Assembly: GCA_012727415.1 (NCBI GenBank)
Contig: JAAYHI010000157.1
Span: 1-16,670 of the forward strand
Reading direction: 5' to 3'
DNA from: Bacillota bacterium
GTDB taxonomy: Bacteria; Bacillota; Proteinivoracia; UBA4975
DNA length: 16,670 nt
Shown here: positions 1 to 6,124 of the stretch, piece after piece
Position numbering within the stretch: the first letter of the stretch is position 1
Layout: each line of letters starts with the position of its first letter
Notes under the pieces: generated by a model
Database searches by the model: none
The model's input: the letters and a program-made list of their open reading frames with translations, nothing else
What the model was told of the DNA's origin: nothing
Program-made: the position numbers and the translations under genes

Positions 1-384
1 CAACATAATAATCACAGTGGTGACGATGGAGGACACCGCAATGGAAATAGTGGATATCAGCTCCCCCTCTTCTGTTCCTGGCTTGACCTTGGCCACTTCC
101 ATGGCGCTGACAGCGCAAGGAACTTTCAAATTGGTCAGGTTGCCGGTGACAAAACCCAGGTACGAGCCGCCGGATCCCAACATGGGCGAAAAGGTCAGAG
201 CTTCAATGGCACCGACAGACCAGAATACAGGAACTACACCTAATAGCGCTTTCAGCAGCGTCAGGCCGCTGGGCCAAGCCCGGTAATAAATGCTCACAGC
301 CAAGGGGTAAAGTATAAACATCACGATGGCCAGGGAACACCAGATTCTTCCCCAGATGTGGATTTTCTCATTGTAAGGCTTCAT
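1..384 (-). CDS. Partial membrane protein encoded with a DUF5058 gene
   Basis: This reading frame is open from an ATG at 384 to the left edge, giving 128 residues of a longer protein whose C-terminus is outside the window. It starts MKPYNEKIHIWG and has a hydrophobic segment at about residues 15-34, a second weaker one at about 40-60, and a third beginning near 110, so it is an integral membrane protein. An alternative ATG lies at 390, but the GGGGG ribosome binding site is then directly against it. The ATG at 384 has about 7 nt of spacing and is preferred. The gene starts 10 nt after the stop of the DUF5058 gene, so the two are almost certainly cotranscribed and may act as partners in the membrane. 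I do not recognise a family with a known function, and the substrate is unknown. Confidence 0.75.
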   Translation of the reverse strand, partial: MKPYNEKIHIWGRIWCSLAIVMFILYPLAVSIYYRAWPSGLTLLKALLGVVPVFWSVGAIEALTFSPMLGSGGSYLGFVTGNLTNLKVPCAVSAMEVAKVKPGTEEGELISTISIAVSSIVTTVIIML

Positions 385-394
385 ATGCATCCCC

Positions 395-1120
395 CTATCC
401 CAGCAGCCTTGTGATGGGGATGGACAGGGCCATGGCCCCAAGCATGCTGATGGGCAGTGCGTAATCTTCCATCCATTTCACCTTAAGGACCTTGACAAAG
501 AAACCGCAGACCAGCATCAGCAGTGAGGATACAATCATGACAAAGACGGGGATCCAACCCTTGAGCCCGGTGGTAACATCGGCGAAGATCATCCCCAGGA
601 AAGCGGAAATCATGCCCATGAACAATGCCATCAGGGCAATTTCTCCCCATTTTGTGTCCCGTTTTTTCAGGCTTTCAATCCGCCCCTGGATTTTTTTCAG
701 GAATAAAGTGACTATTACCAAACCGGAGAGAATCCCCAAAGTCATTACCCAGGCAATAGTGGAGTACACCCTGGGGTCGGTGATCCTCTCTGAGACAGAA
801 GCCCCCATAGTTGCAGCGGCAGTTGTGGCTGCCGGCAGTTCGTAAGTAAGAGCCCCGAGGACACTAAGCCGCAACCAGGGCAGGGGCAAACCGAGAAATT
901 TCGACAAAGTTATAACCCCGAGGATGATGGCGATGGCTGGCGCCACGGTAAAAGCTGCACTGCCCCTCACCACCCTCCACAGCCGCGAAGACTCAATTCC
1001 CAGCTCCCTTGCCCGCAGCCAGGCCTTGCGTAAAAAGAAAACCGACTGGGCAATGACAAAGAAGACGATGATGCCTGCGGTAATAAACAGAAAAGCGCTG
1101 TTAGAATTAAATTCTCTCAT
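395..1120 (-). CDS. DUF5058 family integral membrane protein
   Basis: This 241-residue protein is highly hydrophobic, with about six membrane segments (roughly 9-30, 53-72, 120-141, 160-180, 189-210 and 220-238). The stretch around residues 63-98, with LGVITLSKFLGLPLPW followed by LGALTYELPAA, is what I recognise as DUF5058. The family has no established function; a transport role is only inferred from topology. The ATG at 1120 is preceded by AAAGGAGAGG at good spacing. It is the first gene of a two-gene unit with the partial membrane protein at the left edge. It is preceded by a promoter at 1351-1379 and a leader containing a terminator-like hairpin at 1232-1259, so expression may be attenuated. 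Confidence 0.8.
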   Translation of the reverse strand: MREFNSNSAFLFITAGIIVFFVIAQSVFFLRKAWLRARELGIESSRLWRVVRGSAAFTVAPAIAIILGVITLSKFLGLPLPWLRLSVLGALTYELPAATTAAATMGASVSERITDPRVYSTIAWVMTLGILSGLVIVTLFLKKIQGRIESLKKRDTKWGEIALMALFMGMISAFLGMIFADVTTGLKGWIPVFVMIVSSLLMLVCGFFVKVLKVKWMEDYALPISMLGAMALSIPITRLLG

Positions 1121-1224
1121 TATACCTCTCCTTTCCCCATACTGTAGACACTGTTTCTGAGTAATTCAAGATTTTCTCCACAGTTCCTGCCTTCGCCTTC
1201 CCTTTTGTATAGATCTCCTGAAAA

Positions 1225-1259
1225 AAATGGAGCAGCTGCCTGGATTCCCAAGCAGCTGC
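1225..1259 (-). terminator. Intrinsic-terminator hairpin in the leader of the DUF5058 operon
   Basis: Read on the minus strand, GCAGCTGCTTGG pairs with CCAGGCAGCTGC around a GAAT loop, a 12-bp stem with a single G-U pair, followed by TCCA and seven T residues. It lies about 85 nt after the predicted transcription start and about 105 nt before the DUF5058 start codon. It is therefore placed as an attenuator, although it could also stop readthrough from mscL, which has no other visible terminator. No recognised aptamer class is seen in the roughly 85 nt before it. Confidence 0.65.
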
Positions 1260-1280
1260 ACGATTAGATAGCCCCCCAAA

Positions 1281-1334
1281 TTAAGTATTATACAGGTAAG
1301 TATTATATGTTGTAATGATTAGATACGGTAGCAT
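1281..1334 (-). CDS. Possible 17-residue leader peptide before DUF5058 (speculative)
   Basis: Within the leader there is an ATG-started ORF of 17 codons ending in TAA, MLPYLIITTYNTYLYNT, with four Tyr and four Thr codons. It begins about 10 nt after the predicted transcription start, and its start lies at the edge of a small hairpin formed by GGTAG and CTACC. The only upstream purine-rich element is GGTAGG. The ORF sits between the promoter and the terminator hairpin, where an attenuation peptide would be, but the region is A+T-rich and the ORF may be chance. Confidence 0.2.
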   Translation of the reverse strand: MLPYLIITTYNTYLYNT

Positions 1335-1350
1335 TTAGCCTACCAAATAA

Positions 1351-1379
1351 ATCATAATTGATACAATTGAATTTGTCAA
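1351..1379 (-). promoter_or_regulatory. Sigma-A promoter for the DUF5058 operon
   Basis: On the minus strand a perfect -35 box, TTGACA (1374-1379), is separated by 17 nt from a -10 box, TATGAT (1351-1356), which matches five of six consensus bases. Transcription would begin near 1344 and run through a leader of about 220 nt into the DUF5058 gene. The promoter lies between the stop of mscL and the hairpin at 1232-1259. Confidence 0.75.
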
Positions 1380-1416
1380 CTCTTGTTTTAAAAAGAGGGA
1401 AAATGTCGACTGGTCT

Positions 1417-1863
1417 TCAATTTGCAGCGGAAATGTCCGATGTGCAGTTTGGACACCTTTTGGCTTCAATGTGAATGAGGCTTTGGCAGAAAGGACAGCT
1501 CTTTGTAGTGGGTGTTGCTGGGGCAGGTTCCCGTTTAAACCGGTTCAATTGCTTAATGATAATAAAAATGCTGAAGGCAATAATGAGGAAATCAATAATG
1601 TTAGTGATAAATGCCCCGTAGTTCAGGGTAGCAGCCCCTGCGTTTTTAGCCTCTTCAAAGGTTGCATAGTGACTTCCATCCAGGCTGATAAACAAGTTGC
1701 TGAAATCCAGCTTGCCGGTGGCCAGGCTTATCAGCGGCATAATAATGTCATTGACCAGGGAGGTGACAATCTTGCCGAAGGCACCCCCAATGATAACACC
1801 GGTAGCCAGGTCCACCACATTGCCTTTCATGGCGAATTCCTTAAATTCCTTGAGAATTGACAT
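1417..1863 (-). CDS. mscL: Large-conductance mechanosensitive channel MscL with a C-terminal zinc ribbon
   Basis: MscL is a homopentameric membrane channel that opens under extreme membrane tension and releases solutes during osmotic downshock. The N-terminal helix and first membrane segment carry the family signature (FKEFAMKGNVVDLATGVIIGG, residues about 7-27). A periplasmic-type loop covers about 50-82, and the second membrane segment about 84-104. The protein then departs from the usual pattern: after a Pro/Thr linker (113-120), residues 123-140 form CPFC-x10-CPNC, a four-cysteine zinc-ribbon-like motif on the cytoplasmic side. At 148 residues it is slightly longer than the 136-residue E. 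coli protein. The start at 1863 has AAGGAGG 7 nt upstream. It is probably monocistronic. Confidence 0.95.
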   Translation of the reverse strand: MSILKEFKEFAMKGNVVDLATGVIIGGAFGKIVTSLVNDIIMPLISLATGKLDFSNLFISLDGSHYATFEEAKNAGAATLNYGAFITNIIDFLIIAFSIFIIIKQLNRFKREPAPATPTTKSCPFCQSLIHIEAKRCPNCTSDISAAN

Positions 1864-1892
1864 ACTCCAGCCTCCTTATTATGTGGTTAAGC

Positions 1893-1921
1893 ACAATATA
1901 CCACAGAGAGAAGGGCAGCAA
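1893..1921 (-). promoter_or_regulatory. Candidate promoter for mscL
   Basis: On the minus strand TTGCTG (1916-1921) and TATTGT (1893-1898) are separated by 17 nt, about 30 nt before the mscL start codon. Both boxes are partial matches to the sigma-A consensus, so this is the best candidate rather than a firm call. Confidence 0.4.
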
Positions 1922-2051
1922 TACCCTTGGCCTTAGTTAATCCCGGAAAATATCAATGGCGAGCAGGAAAACCCCTCCTGAATAGCTAATAATACATACA
2001 GGAACAAGCTGCAGACAGACATTATCCTAATTTGGCTAAGGAGAGTGAACT

Positions 2052-2456
2052 ATGACAAAGCTGGATATTATCGAAGGCATAGGCCCCGTGTATGCGGAAA
2101 AACTTAAGGAAGCTGGCATAAATTCAATAGAGGAACTCCTGGAAACAGGAAAGACCAGGAAAGGCAGAAGCGATTTAGCAGAGAAAACAGGGATTTCGGG
2201 GAAACTCATTTTAACCTGGGTTAACCATGCAGACCTCTTTAGAATTAAAGGTCTGGCCGGCGAATACTCTGAGCTGTTGGAGGCTTCCGGCGTCAACACT
2301 GTTCCCCAGCTGGCCACCCGGGTGCCCGAGAATCTCCTCAACAAGATGAAGGAAGTCAATGAAGCCAAGTCGCTGGTAAGAAAGCTCCCCTCTTTGAGCC
2401 AAGTGGAAGGCTGGATTAAAGAGGCCGGCACCCTTCCCCGGATAGTAGAATACTAA
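2052..2456 (+). CDS. DUF4332 helix-hairpin-helix protein
   Basis: This 134-residue soluble protein begins MTKLDIIEGIGPVYAEKLKEAG, a helix-hairpin-helix pattern (IEGIGPVYAEKL) of the kind found in DNA polymerase beta-like and RuvA-like modules. A second, related repeat is visible around residues 64-90 (LFRIKGLAGEYSELLEASGV). The arrangement and length match the DUF4332 family, whose function is not established; nucleic-acid or protein binding is the usual inference from the HhH fold. The ATG is preceded by AAGGAGAG at good spacing. It is a single-gene unit: neighbours on both sides are on the other strand, and a strong terminator follows immediately. Confidence 0.85.
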   Translation: MTKLDIIEGIGPVYAEKLKEAGINSIEELLETGKTRKGRSDLAEKTGISGKLILTWVNHADLFRIKGLAGEYSELLEASGVNTVPQLATRVPENLLNKMKEVNEAKSLVRKLPSLSQVEGWIKEAGTLPRIVEY

Positions 2457-2461
2457 TACTC

Positions 2462-2486
2462 AAGACCGCCTGATGGCGGTCTTTTT
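2462..2486 (+). terminator. Intrinsic terminator of the DUF4332 gene
   Basis: AAGACCGCC pairs perfectly with GGCGGTCTT around a TGAT loop (9-bp stem), followed by TTT and so giving a run of five or more T residues. It begins 6 nt after the stop codon. The convergent CDF gene ends just beyond it; in that direction the hairpin lacks a clear T run, so it is only partly bidirectional. Confidence 0.9.
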
Positions 2487-2492
2487 TCAGTA

Positions 2493-3389
2493 TTAATAAC
2501 AGCATTCACCCTGGCAATCCTCAGTGTGGAACTCCACCTCTACGGTGATATGGTCAATGCCCTTGGCCTTAACCAGATCCCTGACCTTTTGCTTTACGCA
2601 GATAATATCCTCCTGAGTGATATTGTCTTTTACCACCACATGGGTGCTGAGGAGATGTTTCTGCCCTTCCAGGGACCAAAGGTGGGTGTGATGGACCGAC
2701 TGAATATCCGGAACCTGCGTGAACTCAGCCTCAATTTCCGGAATAGAAAAGTCCTTGGGGACTTTCTGCAGAAAAATGCTCAGCACTTCACGCAAATTTC
2801 CCATGACATTATGGAGGATATACAAGGTAATCAAGACGGAGAGGATGGGGTCAATGACGGGAATATCCACGAAGCGCAACACAATACTGGCAATCAAAAT
2901 GACTACCCAGCCCAGGACATCTTCCATCAGATGCCAAAACACTACCCGCTCATTTAAGGACCTGCCCTTGCGCAGCCTCAGGACTGCTATGCCGTTTATG
3001 GCGATGCCCAGGATGGCAAAAACCAGCATCCCCTCAGTATTTACAGGCTCGGGAGTAATTATCCTCGGTATCGCCCGGGCCAATATAACCAGGGAACCTC
3101 CCAGCAGGATTACGCTGTTTATCAGCGCTCCCAGCAGGGAAAACCGAGCATAGCCAAAGGAGTATTGGTAATCCGGTTTTCTGTGGGAGTACTTCTCCAA
3201 GTACCAGGAAATACCCAGGGAAAGTGAATCGCCTAAGTCATGGAGAGCATCGGAGAGAATAGCCATGCTGTTGGTCCACAAGCCCCCCACAATCTCCAGC
3301 ACAGTGAAGAGCAGGTTGAGAATAAATGCCACTTTGATATTTTGGCTGCCATGGTCATGGCCATGAGAATGATGATGGTGATGGGCCAT
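2493..3389 (-). CDS. Cation diffusion facilitator (CDF) metal exporter
   Basis: CDF proteins export divalent metals, most often Zn(II), in exchange for protons across the cytoplasmic membrane. The 298-residue protein has six membrane segments and a cytoplasmic C-terminal domain (about 205-285) containing the typical HHTHLWSLEG stretch. Likely transport-site residues are H50 and D54 with D47 in the second membrane helix (SDALHDLGD) and H153 and D157 in the fifth (HLMED), the His/Asp pattern of zinc-type members. The N-terminus is a natural metal-binding tail, MAHHHHHSHGHDHG, and the C-terminus ends DCQGECCY with three cysteines. The start has GGAGG 7-8 nt upstream. The gene starts 39 nt after the acyltransferase stop, as the last gene of a minus-strand run. 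The exact metal is unproven. Confidence 0.93.
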   Translation of the reverse strand: MAHHHHHSHGHDHGSQNIKVAFILNLLFTVLEIVGGLWTNSMAILSDALHDLGDSLSLGISWYLEKYSHRKPDYQYSFGYARFSLLGALINSVILLGGSLVILARAIPRIITPEPVNTEGMLVFAILGIAINGIAVLRLRKGRSLNERVVFWHLMEDVLGWVVILIASIVLRFVDIPVIDPILSVLITLYILHNVMGNLREVLSIFLQKVPKDFSIPEIEAEFTQVPDIQSVHHTHLWSLEGQKHLLSTHVVVKDNITQEDIICVKQKVRDLVKAKGIDHITVEVEFHTEDCQGECCY

Positions 3390-3428
3390 CTGATAACCTC
3401 CTGTAGTATGTGCCGAAAACTCCTTTGC

Positions 3429-4589
3429 TTAGTATTCTCCTGCAATTAAAGTGCCCAGCAAGTCATAAAAGAGCTTGACAGACATATGCCTGCGGGGATC
3501 AAAACGCAGCCGGTACTTGACCTTGCCACAGTAGAATTCGACAACATCCTTAAAAGTAATGCTGTGACCGGAAATATCAGCGAGCGGTATCGTCTCAGTG
3601 CCCTTCTTTCCTGAGAAATTCAGGCTTTCCGGCGTAAAAACCAGCCTGCCAGAATCCCGGTGCCAAGTTTTCCTGCCAACCTCCTTTTTGCCCAGGGGAA
3701 GATCTTCGTTGACAAATTGAAATCCTTCCGCAATAATGCCGGGCAATTGCTTGCGCTGCCATTGATTCCAGGAGGCGGTATCGGAGAATTCCTTGCAGCC
3801 CAGAATCTCACCATAGATATTGATGCTGTACTGGCTGTTACAAGCAGTGCAGGAAAAGATATCACCGCTGGATTGAATGCTGTTGACGGCATTGCAGTGG
3901 GAGCAGACATAGAGCAGGCGCTCGATATGCTCCGCCAGCCTTTTCCCCTTGAAGGGAACGCGTTGAGTCCGTTGCCAGGCATAATCGTTGTGGTCCAGCT
4001 TTTCCTCAAGCATCGCCTGAAGCTCTTCAGGGGTCTTGCGGGCGATGACGTCGCGGCCAAAAAGCTCCTTGATTTCCATCACCAGTTTGCCCCTGCGGGG
4101 AAAGGCAGCCCAGCGGGGGCGGCTCAAATATCCGCCTTTAAAAATTACCCCGTAGACCGGCACTTTTAAGAGTTTAATCAGTTTCCCCGTAGAAGGCACC
4201 AGTTTATCGGTGGCCCCATCCCAATTGCGCCCGCCCTCCGGGTACAGGCCAACAGGACGACCTGCCCGGACATGTCTCACCAAAGCGCGGATAGACTTGG
4301 CATCACCGGTATTTTTTGCAAAGGGAATGCTCTCCAACATGGCCAGCAATATTCGCTTCAGCCAGTGATCCTGATTGGCATCACCGGCAATATAGCGAAC
4401 CAGTCTGTTGGCAAAGACACTGCTTATTATAGGGTCTTCATTGGTAACGTGGTTGCCCAGCAACAAATAGGGTTCTTTCAGATCTTTCAGCGGATTGCTC
4501 TCGACATGAATATTAAACAGCCAACTGAGGTAGGTGCGGACAGGCGATTTGAGTAAGCTGTATATAACATCTCCCCCGGTAAGGCCCAC
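3429..4589 (-). CDS. PlsC-like acyltransferase with a zinc ribbon and extra C-terminal domain
   Basis: The N-terminal half is a lysophospholipid/glycerolipid acyltransferase. It has NHVTNED (H47, D52), the catalytic H-x4-D motif, and YPEGGR (about 116-121), the acceptor-binding motif that is EGTR in most members. Such enzymes transfer a fatty acyl group to a lysophospholipid at the membrane. A four-cysteine element follows, with CSHC (229-232) and CTAC (247-250), probably a zinc ribbon. About 100 further residues (287-386) resemble a small beta-rich module of the GRAM/PH kind, though that is a guess. At 386 residues it is well above the roughly 240 of a simple PlsC. The start is GTG at 4589, chosen because AGGAGGGG lies 6-7 nt upstream. 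It follows barstar by 20 nt. Confidence 0.82.
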   Translation of the reverse strand: MGLTGGDVIYSLLKSPVRTYLSWLFNIHVESNPLKDLKEPYLLLGNHVTNEDPIISSVFANRLVRYIAGDANQDHWLKRILLAMLESIPFAKNTGDAKSIRALVRHVRAGRPVGLYPEGGRNWDGATDKLVPSTGKLIKLLKVPVYGVIFKGGYLSRPRWAAFPRRGKLVMEIKELFGRDVIARKTPEELQAMLEEKLDHNDYAWQRTQRVPFKGKRLAEHIERLLYVCSHCNAVNSIQSSGDIFSCTACNSQYSINIYGEILGCKEFSDTASWNQWQRKQLPGIIAEGFQFVNEDLPLGKKEVGRKTWHRDSGRLVFTPESLNFSGKKGTETIPLADISGHSITFKDVVEFYCGKVKYRLRFDPRRHMSVKLFYDLLGTLIAGEY

Positions 4590-4609
4590 AGAAATCCCCT
4601 CCTATTAAA

Positions 4610-4876
4610 TTATTCTATTATTTCAAAGGTCAGGTTGCCATTCTCTTCAGCGGCTTCCACAAACAGTGCCAGCAACAGGTCGGCATACCTGCCCAGATTG
4701 GTATAAAGGGCAGCACTGTTGATCAGGAGGATATGCACAGGGGTACTGATTGTACTCAGCATATCCCAGAGGGCATCCAGGTTGCCGCCATAGTACTCGG
4801 GAAAATCCAGCTGCTGCTGCAGGTACGCATGCAAGGCTTGTTTATCAGTCATTTCAAGAGCGTCTAAAATTACCAT
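4610..4876 (-). CDS. Barstar-type ribonuclease inhibitor (immunity protein)
   Basis: This 88-residue acidic protein matches barstar, which blocks the active site of barnase. The recognition helix is visible as PEYYGGNLDALWDML (residues 26-40). It aligns to barstar's PEYYGENLDALWD, so Y28, D34, W37 and D38 correspond to barstar Y29, D35, W38 and D39, the key contact residues. It starts 12 nt after the RNase stop, and its ribosome binding site (AGGAGGAG) overlaps the RNase stop codon TAG, so translation of the pair is coupled. As the cytoplasmic antidote to the barnase-like enzyme just upstream, its role is clear from family and context. Confidence 0.93.
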   Translation of the reverse strand: MVILDALEMTDKQALHAYLQQQLDFPEYYGGNLDALWDMLSTISTPVHILLINSAALYTNLGRYADLLLALFVEAAEENGNLTFEIIE

Positions 4877-4888
4877 AGCCCTCTCCTC

Positions 4889-5341
4889 CTAATATAGCCT
4901 GGTAAATGTCTGGTAGTGGTCATCGGTATAGTAAATCAGACCGTCGTTGGAATAGATGAGGCGCTCGGGTCCCCTGTGGCCTCCGTTATAATTGACATCA
5001 CATTCGTACCACACCCGGCCGGGTGCGTCGGGGAGCAGGCCTTCCCGATTGTAAAATCTGTCGCCGCCGATGCTAAGGGAATCAGTCACTTCCCAGAGAT
5101 TGCCCGCGGCAGAACCCCAGCCCAGCTCCCGGGCTTCGCTCTTGGTAATATAATTTCCCGGCAGGCGTTGGTAGATGTGAATATACAGAGCCACATCCTC
5201 CGGGGTTGTATAATAACCATGCTCATCCAGCTCATTGCCCTGGGGATCGGCAAAGAGTTGAAATAAATCCAGGCGAAAAATGGCGGCAATCGCCAGGAGA
5301 ATAAGCAGCGCCAGAATTACAAGTAATCTTTTTTTGTTCAC
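4889..5341 (-). CDS. Barnase-type ribonuclease with N-terminal membrane anchor or signal
   Basis: Barnase is a secreted guanyl-preferring RNase. Residues about 44-150 align along the whole length of barnase: PGNYITKSEARELGW, SIGGDRFYNREGLLP, then ERLIYSNDGLIYYTDDHYQTF. The catalytic set is present: K67 (barnase K27), general base E113 (E73), R123 and R127 (R83, R87) and general acid H142 (H102). Residues 1-22 are a basic start plus a hydrophobic stretch, either a signal peptide or an anchor; I see no clear cleavage site. The start is GTG at 5341 with GGAGGG 6 nt upstream. Barstar follows 12 nt downstream, making a toxin-inhibitor pair. No convincing promoter was found in the upstream region. 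Confidence 0.94.
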   Translation of the reverse strand: MNKKRLLVILALLILLAIAAIFRLDLFQLFADPQGNELDEHGYYTTPEDVALYIHIYQRLPGNYITKSEARELGWGSAAGNLWEVTDSLSIGGDRFYNREGLLPDAPGRVWYECDVNYNGGHRGPERLIYSNDGLIYYTDDHYQTFTRLY

Positions 5342-5394
5342 CGTCTTCCCTCCGCAGTCTCAGTGTACTTTATTTCGCTATGGGGGCTTATTTT

Positions 5395-5470
5395 TCCTTT
5401 AACGGGACGTACCTTTCCTGTCAGATTACTTTTCCTTCTCAGTTAAGGCTGGACAAAAATCTGTCCCCTG
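5395..5470. repeat. Possible REP/MITE-like remnant upstream of the barnase gene
   Basis: This non-coding stretch contains GGGACGTACCTTTCCTGTCAG (5404-5424) and, 26 nt later, a small palindrome, GGACA-AAAATC-TGTCC (5451-5466). Motifs of this kind occur as dispersed repeats in some Firmicute genomes, as far as I recall. There is only one copy in the window, so repeat status is an inference. Confidence 0.25.
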
Positions 5471-5480
5471 CGGGCAAAAT

Positions 5481-5509
5481 GCAAGAGGGGCCGACCCGGC
5501 CCCTCTTGC
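5481..5509 (-). terminator. Hairpin terminator after the nitroreductase gene
   Basis: GCAAGAGGGGCC (5481-5492) pairs perfectly with GGCCCCTCTTGC (5498-5509) around a five-base loop, a 12-bp GC-rich stem extendable to 13. It begins 7 nt beyond the nitroreductase stop. On the minus strand it is followed by ATTTTGCC, a short T run, so it fits a terminator for the nitroreductase/metallopeptidase unit. Confidence 0.75.
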
Positions 5510-5515
5510 TATGTT

Positions 5516-6076
5516 TTACTCGATATAAGTTACTGTATTTTCCCGCCGGGGGGCCCTTTCCCCCAAAGTTTCATTGCCATAGCCTAGGGACAATGCATAC
5601 AGGGGTTGGTAGCCCTCTGGGATTTTGAGTTCTTTCAGGAGATGAGCGCCCTCGGGCCTTTCCAGAGCGTGTCTGAAAGAGGCGATATAGCAGCTGCCCA
5701 AGCCCAGGGAGTAAGCAGCCAGAGCCATATTCTCAACGGCATTGGCACAATCCGCCGGGGCATACTTTGCCTCCCTGTCGCCAGAGACGAATATCGCCAT
5801 GGGTGCACCGCGGAAGGTATCGAAGTCGGGATCCTTGGCCCGCTCACGCATTTTCTCATCGTCGGACTGAAGGAATACCTGACGATTTGCTTCCGAAATC
5901 CTGTCCAGCACTTTGCGGTCGGTTATCACAGTAAAGTGCCAGGGCTGCCGGTTCATAGCTGAAGGAGCAAACTGGCCGCACTTAAGTATTGTCTCGATCT
6001 TCTCTTTCTCGACGGGCCGCAAGTCGTAGCTGCGTATTGACCTCCTCTCCAGGATACTCTTTATTGTCTCGTTCAT
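5516..6076 (-). CDS. Nitroreductase family FMN-dependent oxidoreductase
   Basis: This 186-residue protein has the hallmarks of the FMN-binding nitroreductase family, which reduces nitro compounds, quinones or flavins with NAD(P)H, usually as a homodimer in the cytoplasm. RRSIRSY (11-17) supplies the phosphate-binding arginines, APSAMNRQPWHF (37-48) is the conserved flavin/dimer segment, and the SLGYGNE region near the C-terminus is also typical. The natural substrate cannot be told from sequence. The ATG at 6076 is preceded by AAAGGTGG. It starts 48 nt after the metallopeptidase stop with no terminator between them, so the two are probably cotranscribed, and a strong hairpin follows. Confidence 0.92.
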   Translation of the reverse strand: MNETIKSILERRSIRSYDLRPVEKEKIETILKCGQFAPSAMNRQPWHFTVITDRKVLDRISEANRQVFLQSDDEKMRERAKDPDFDTFRGAPMAIFVSGDREAKYAPADCANAVENMALAAYSLGLGSCYIASFRHALERPEGAHLLKELKIPEGYQPLYALSLGYGNETLGERAPRRENTVTYIE

Positions 6077-6124
6077 GTTGAACCACCTTTCATGAAATAA
6101 TTTTTTTCCTTGGGTATTCTTCTG

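Noticed and set aside
2036..2431. Minus-strand open frame opposite the DUF4332 gene
   Set aside because: The plus-strand frame has a recognised domain, a ribosome binding site and a terminator; the minus-strand frame has none.
3348..3389. His-tag-like N-terminus of the CDF protein as a cloning artefact
   Set aside because: The His run is mixed with Ser, Gly and Asp, uses mixed CAT/CAC codons, and is typical of natural CDF metal-binding tails.
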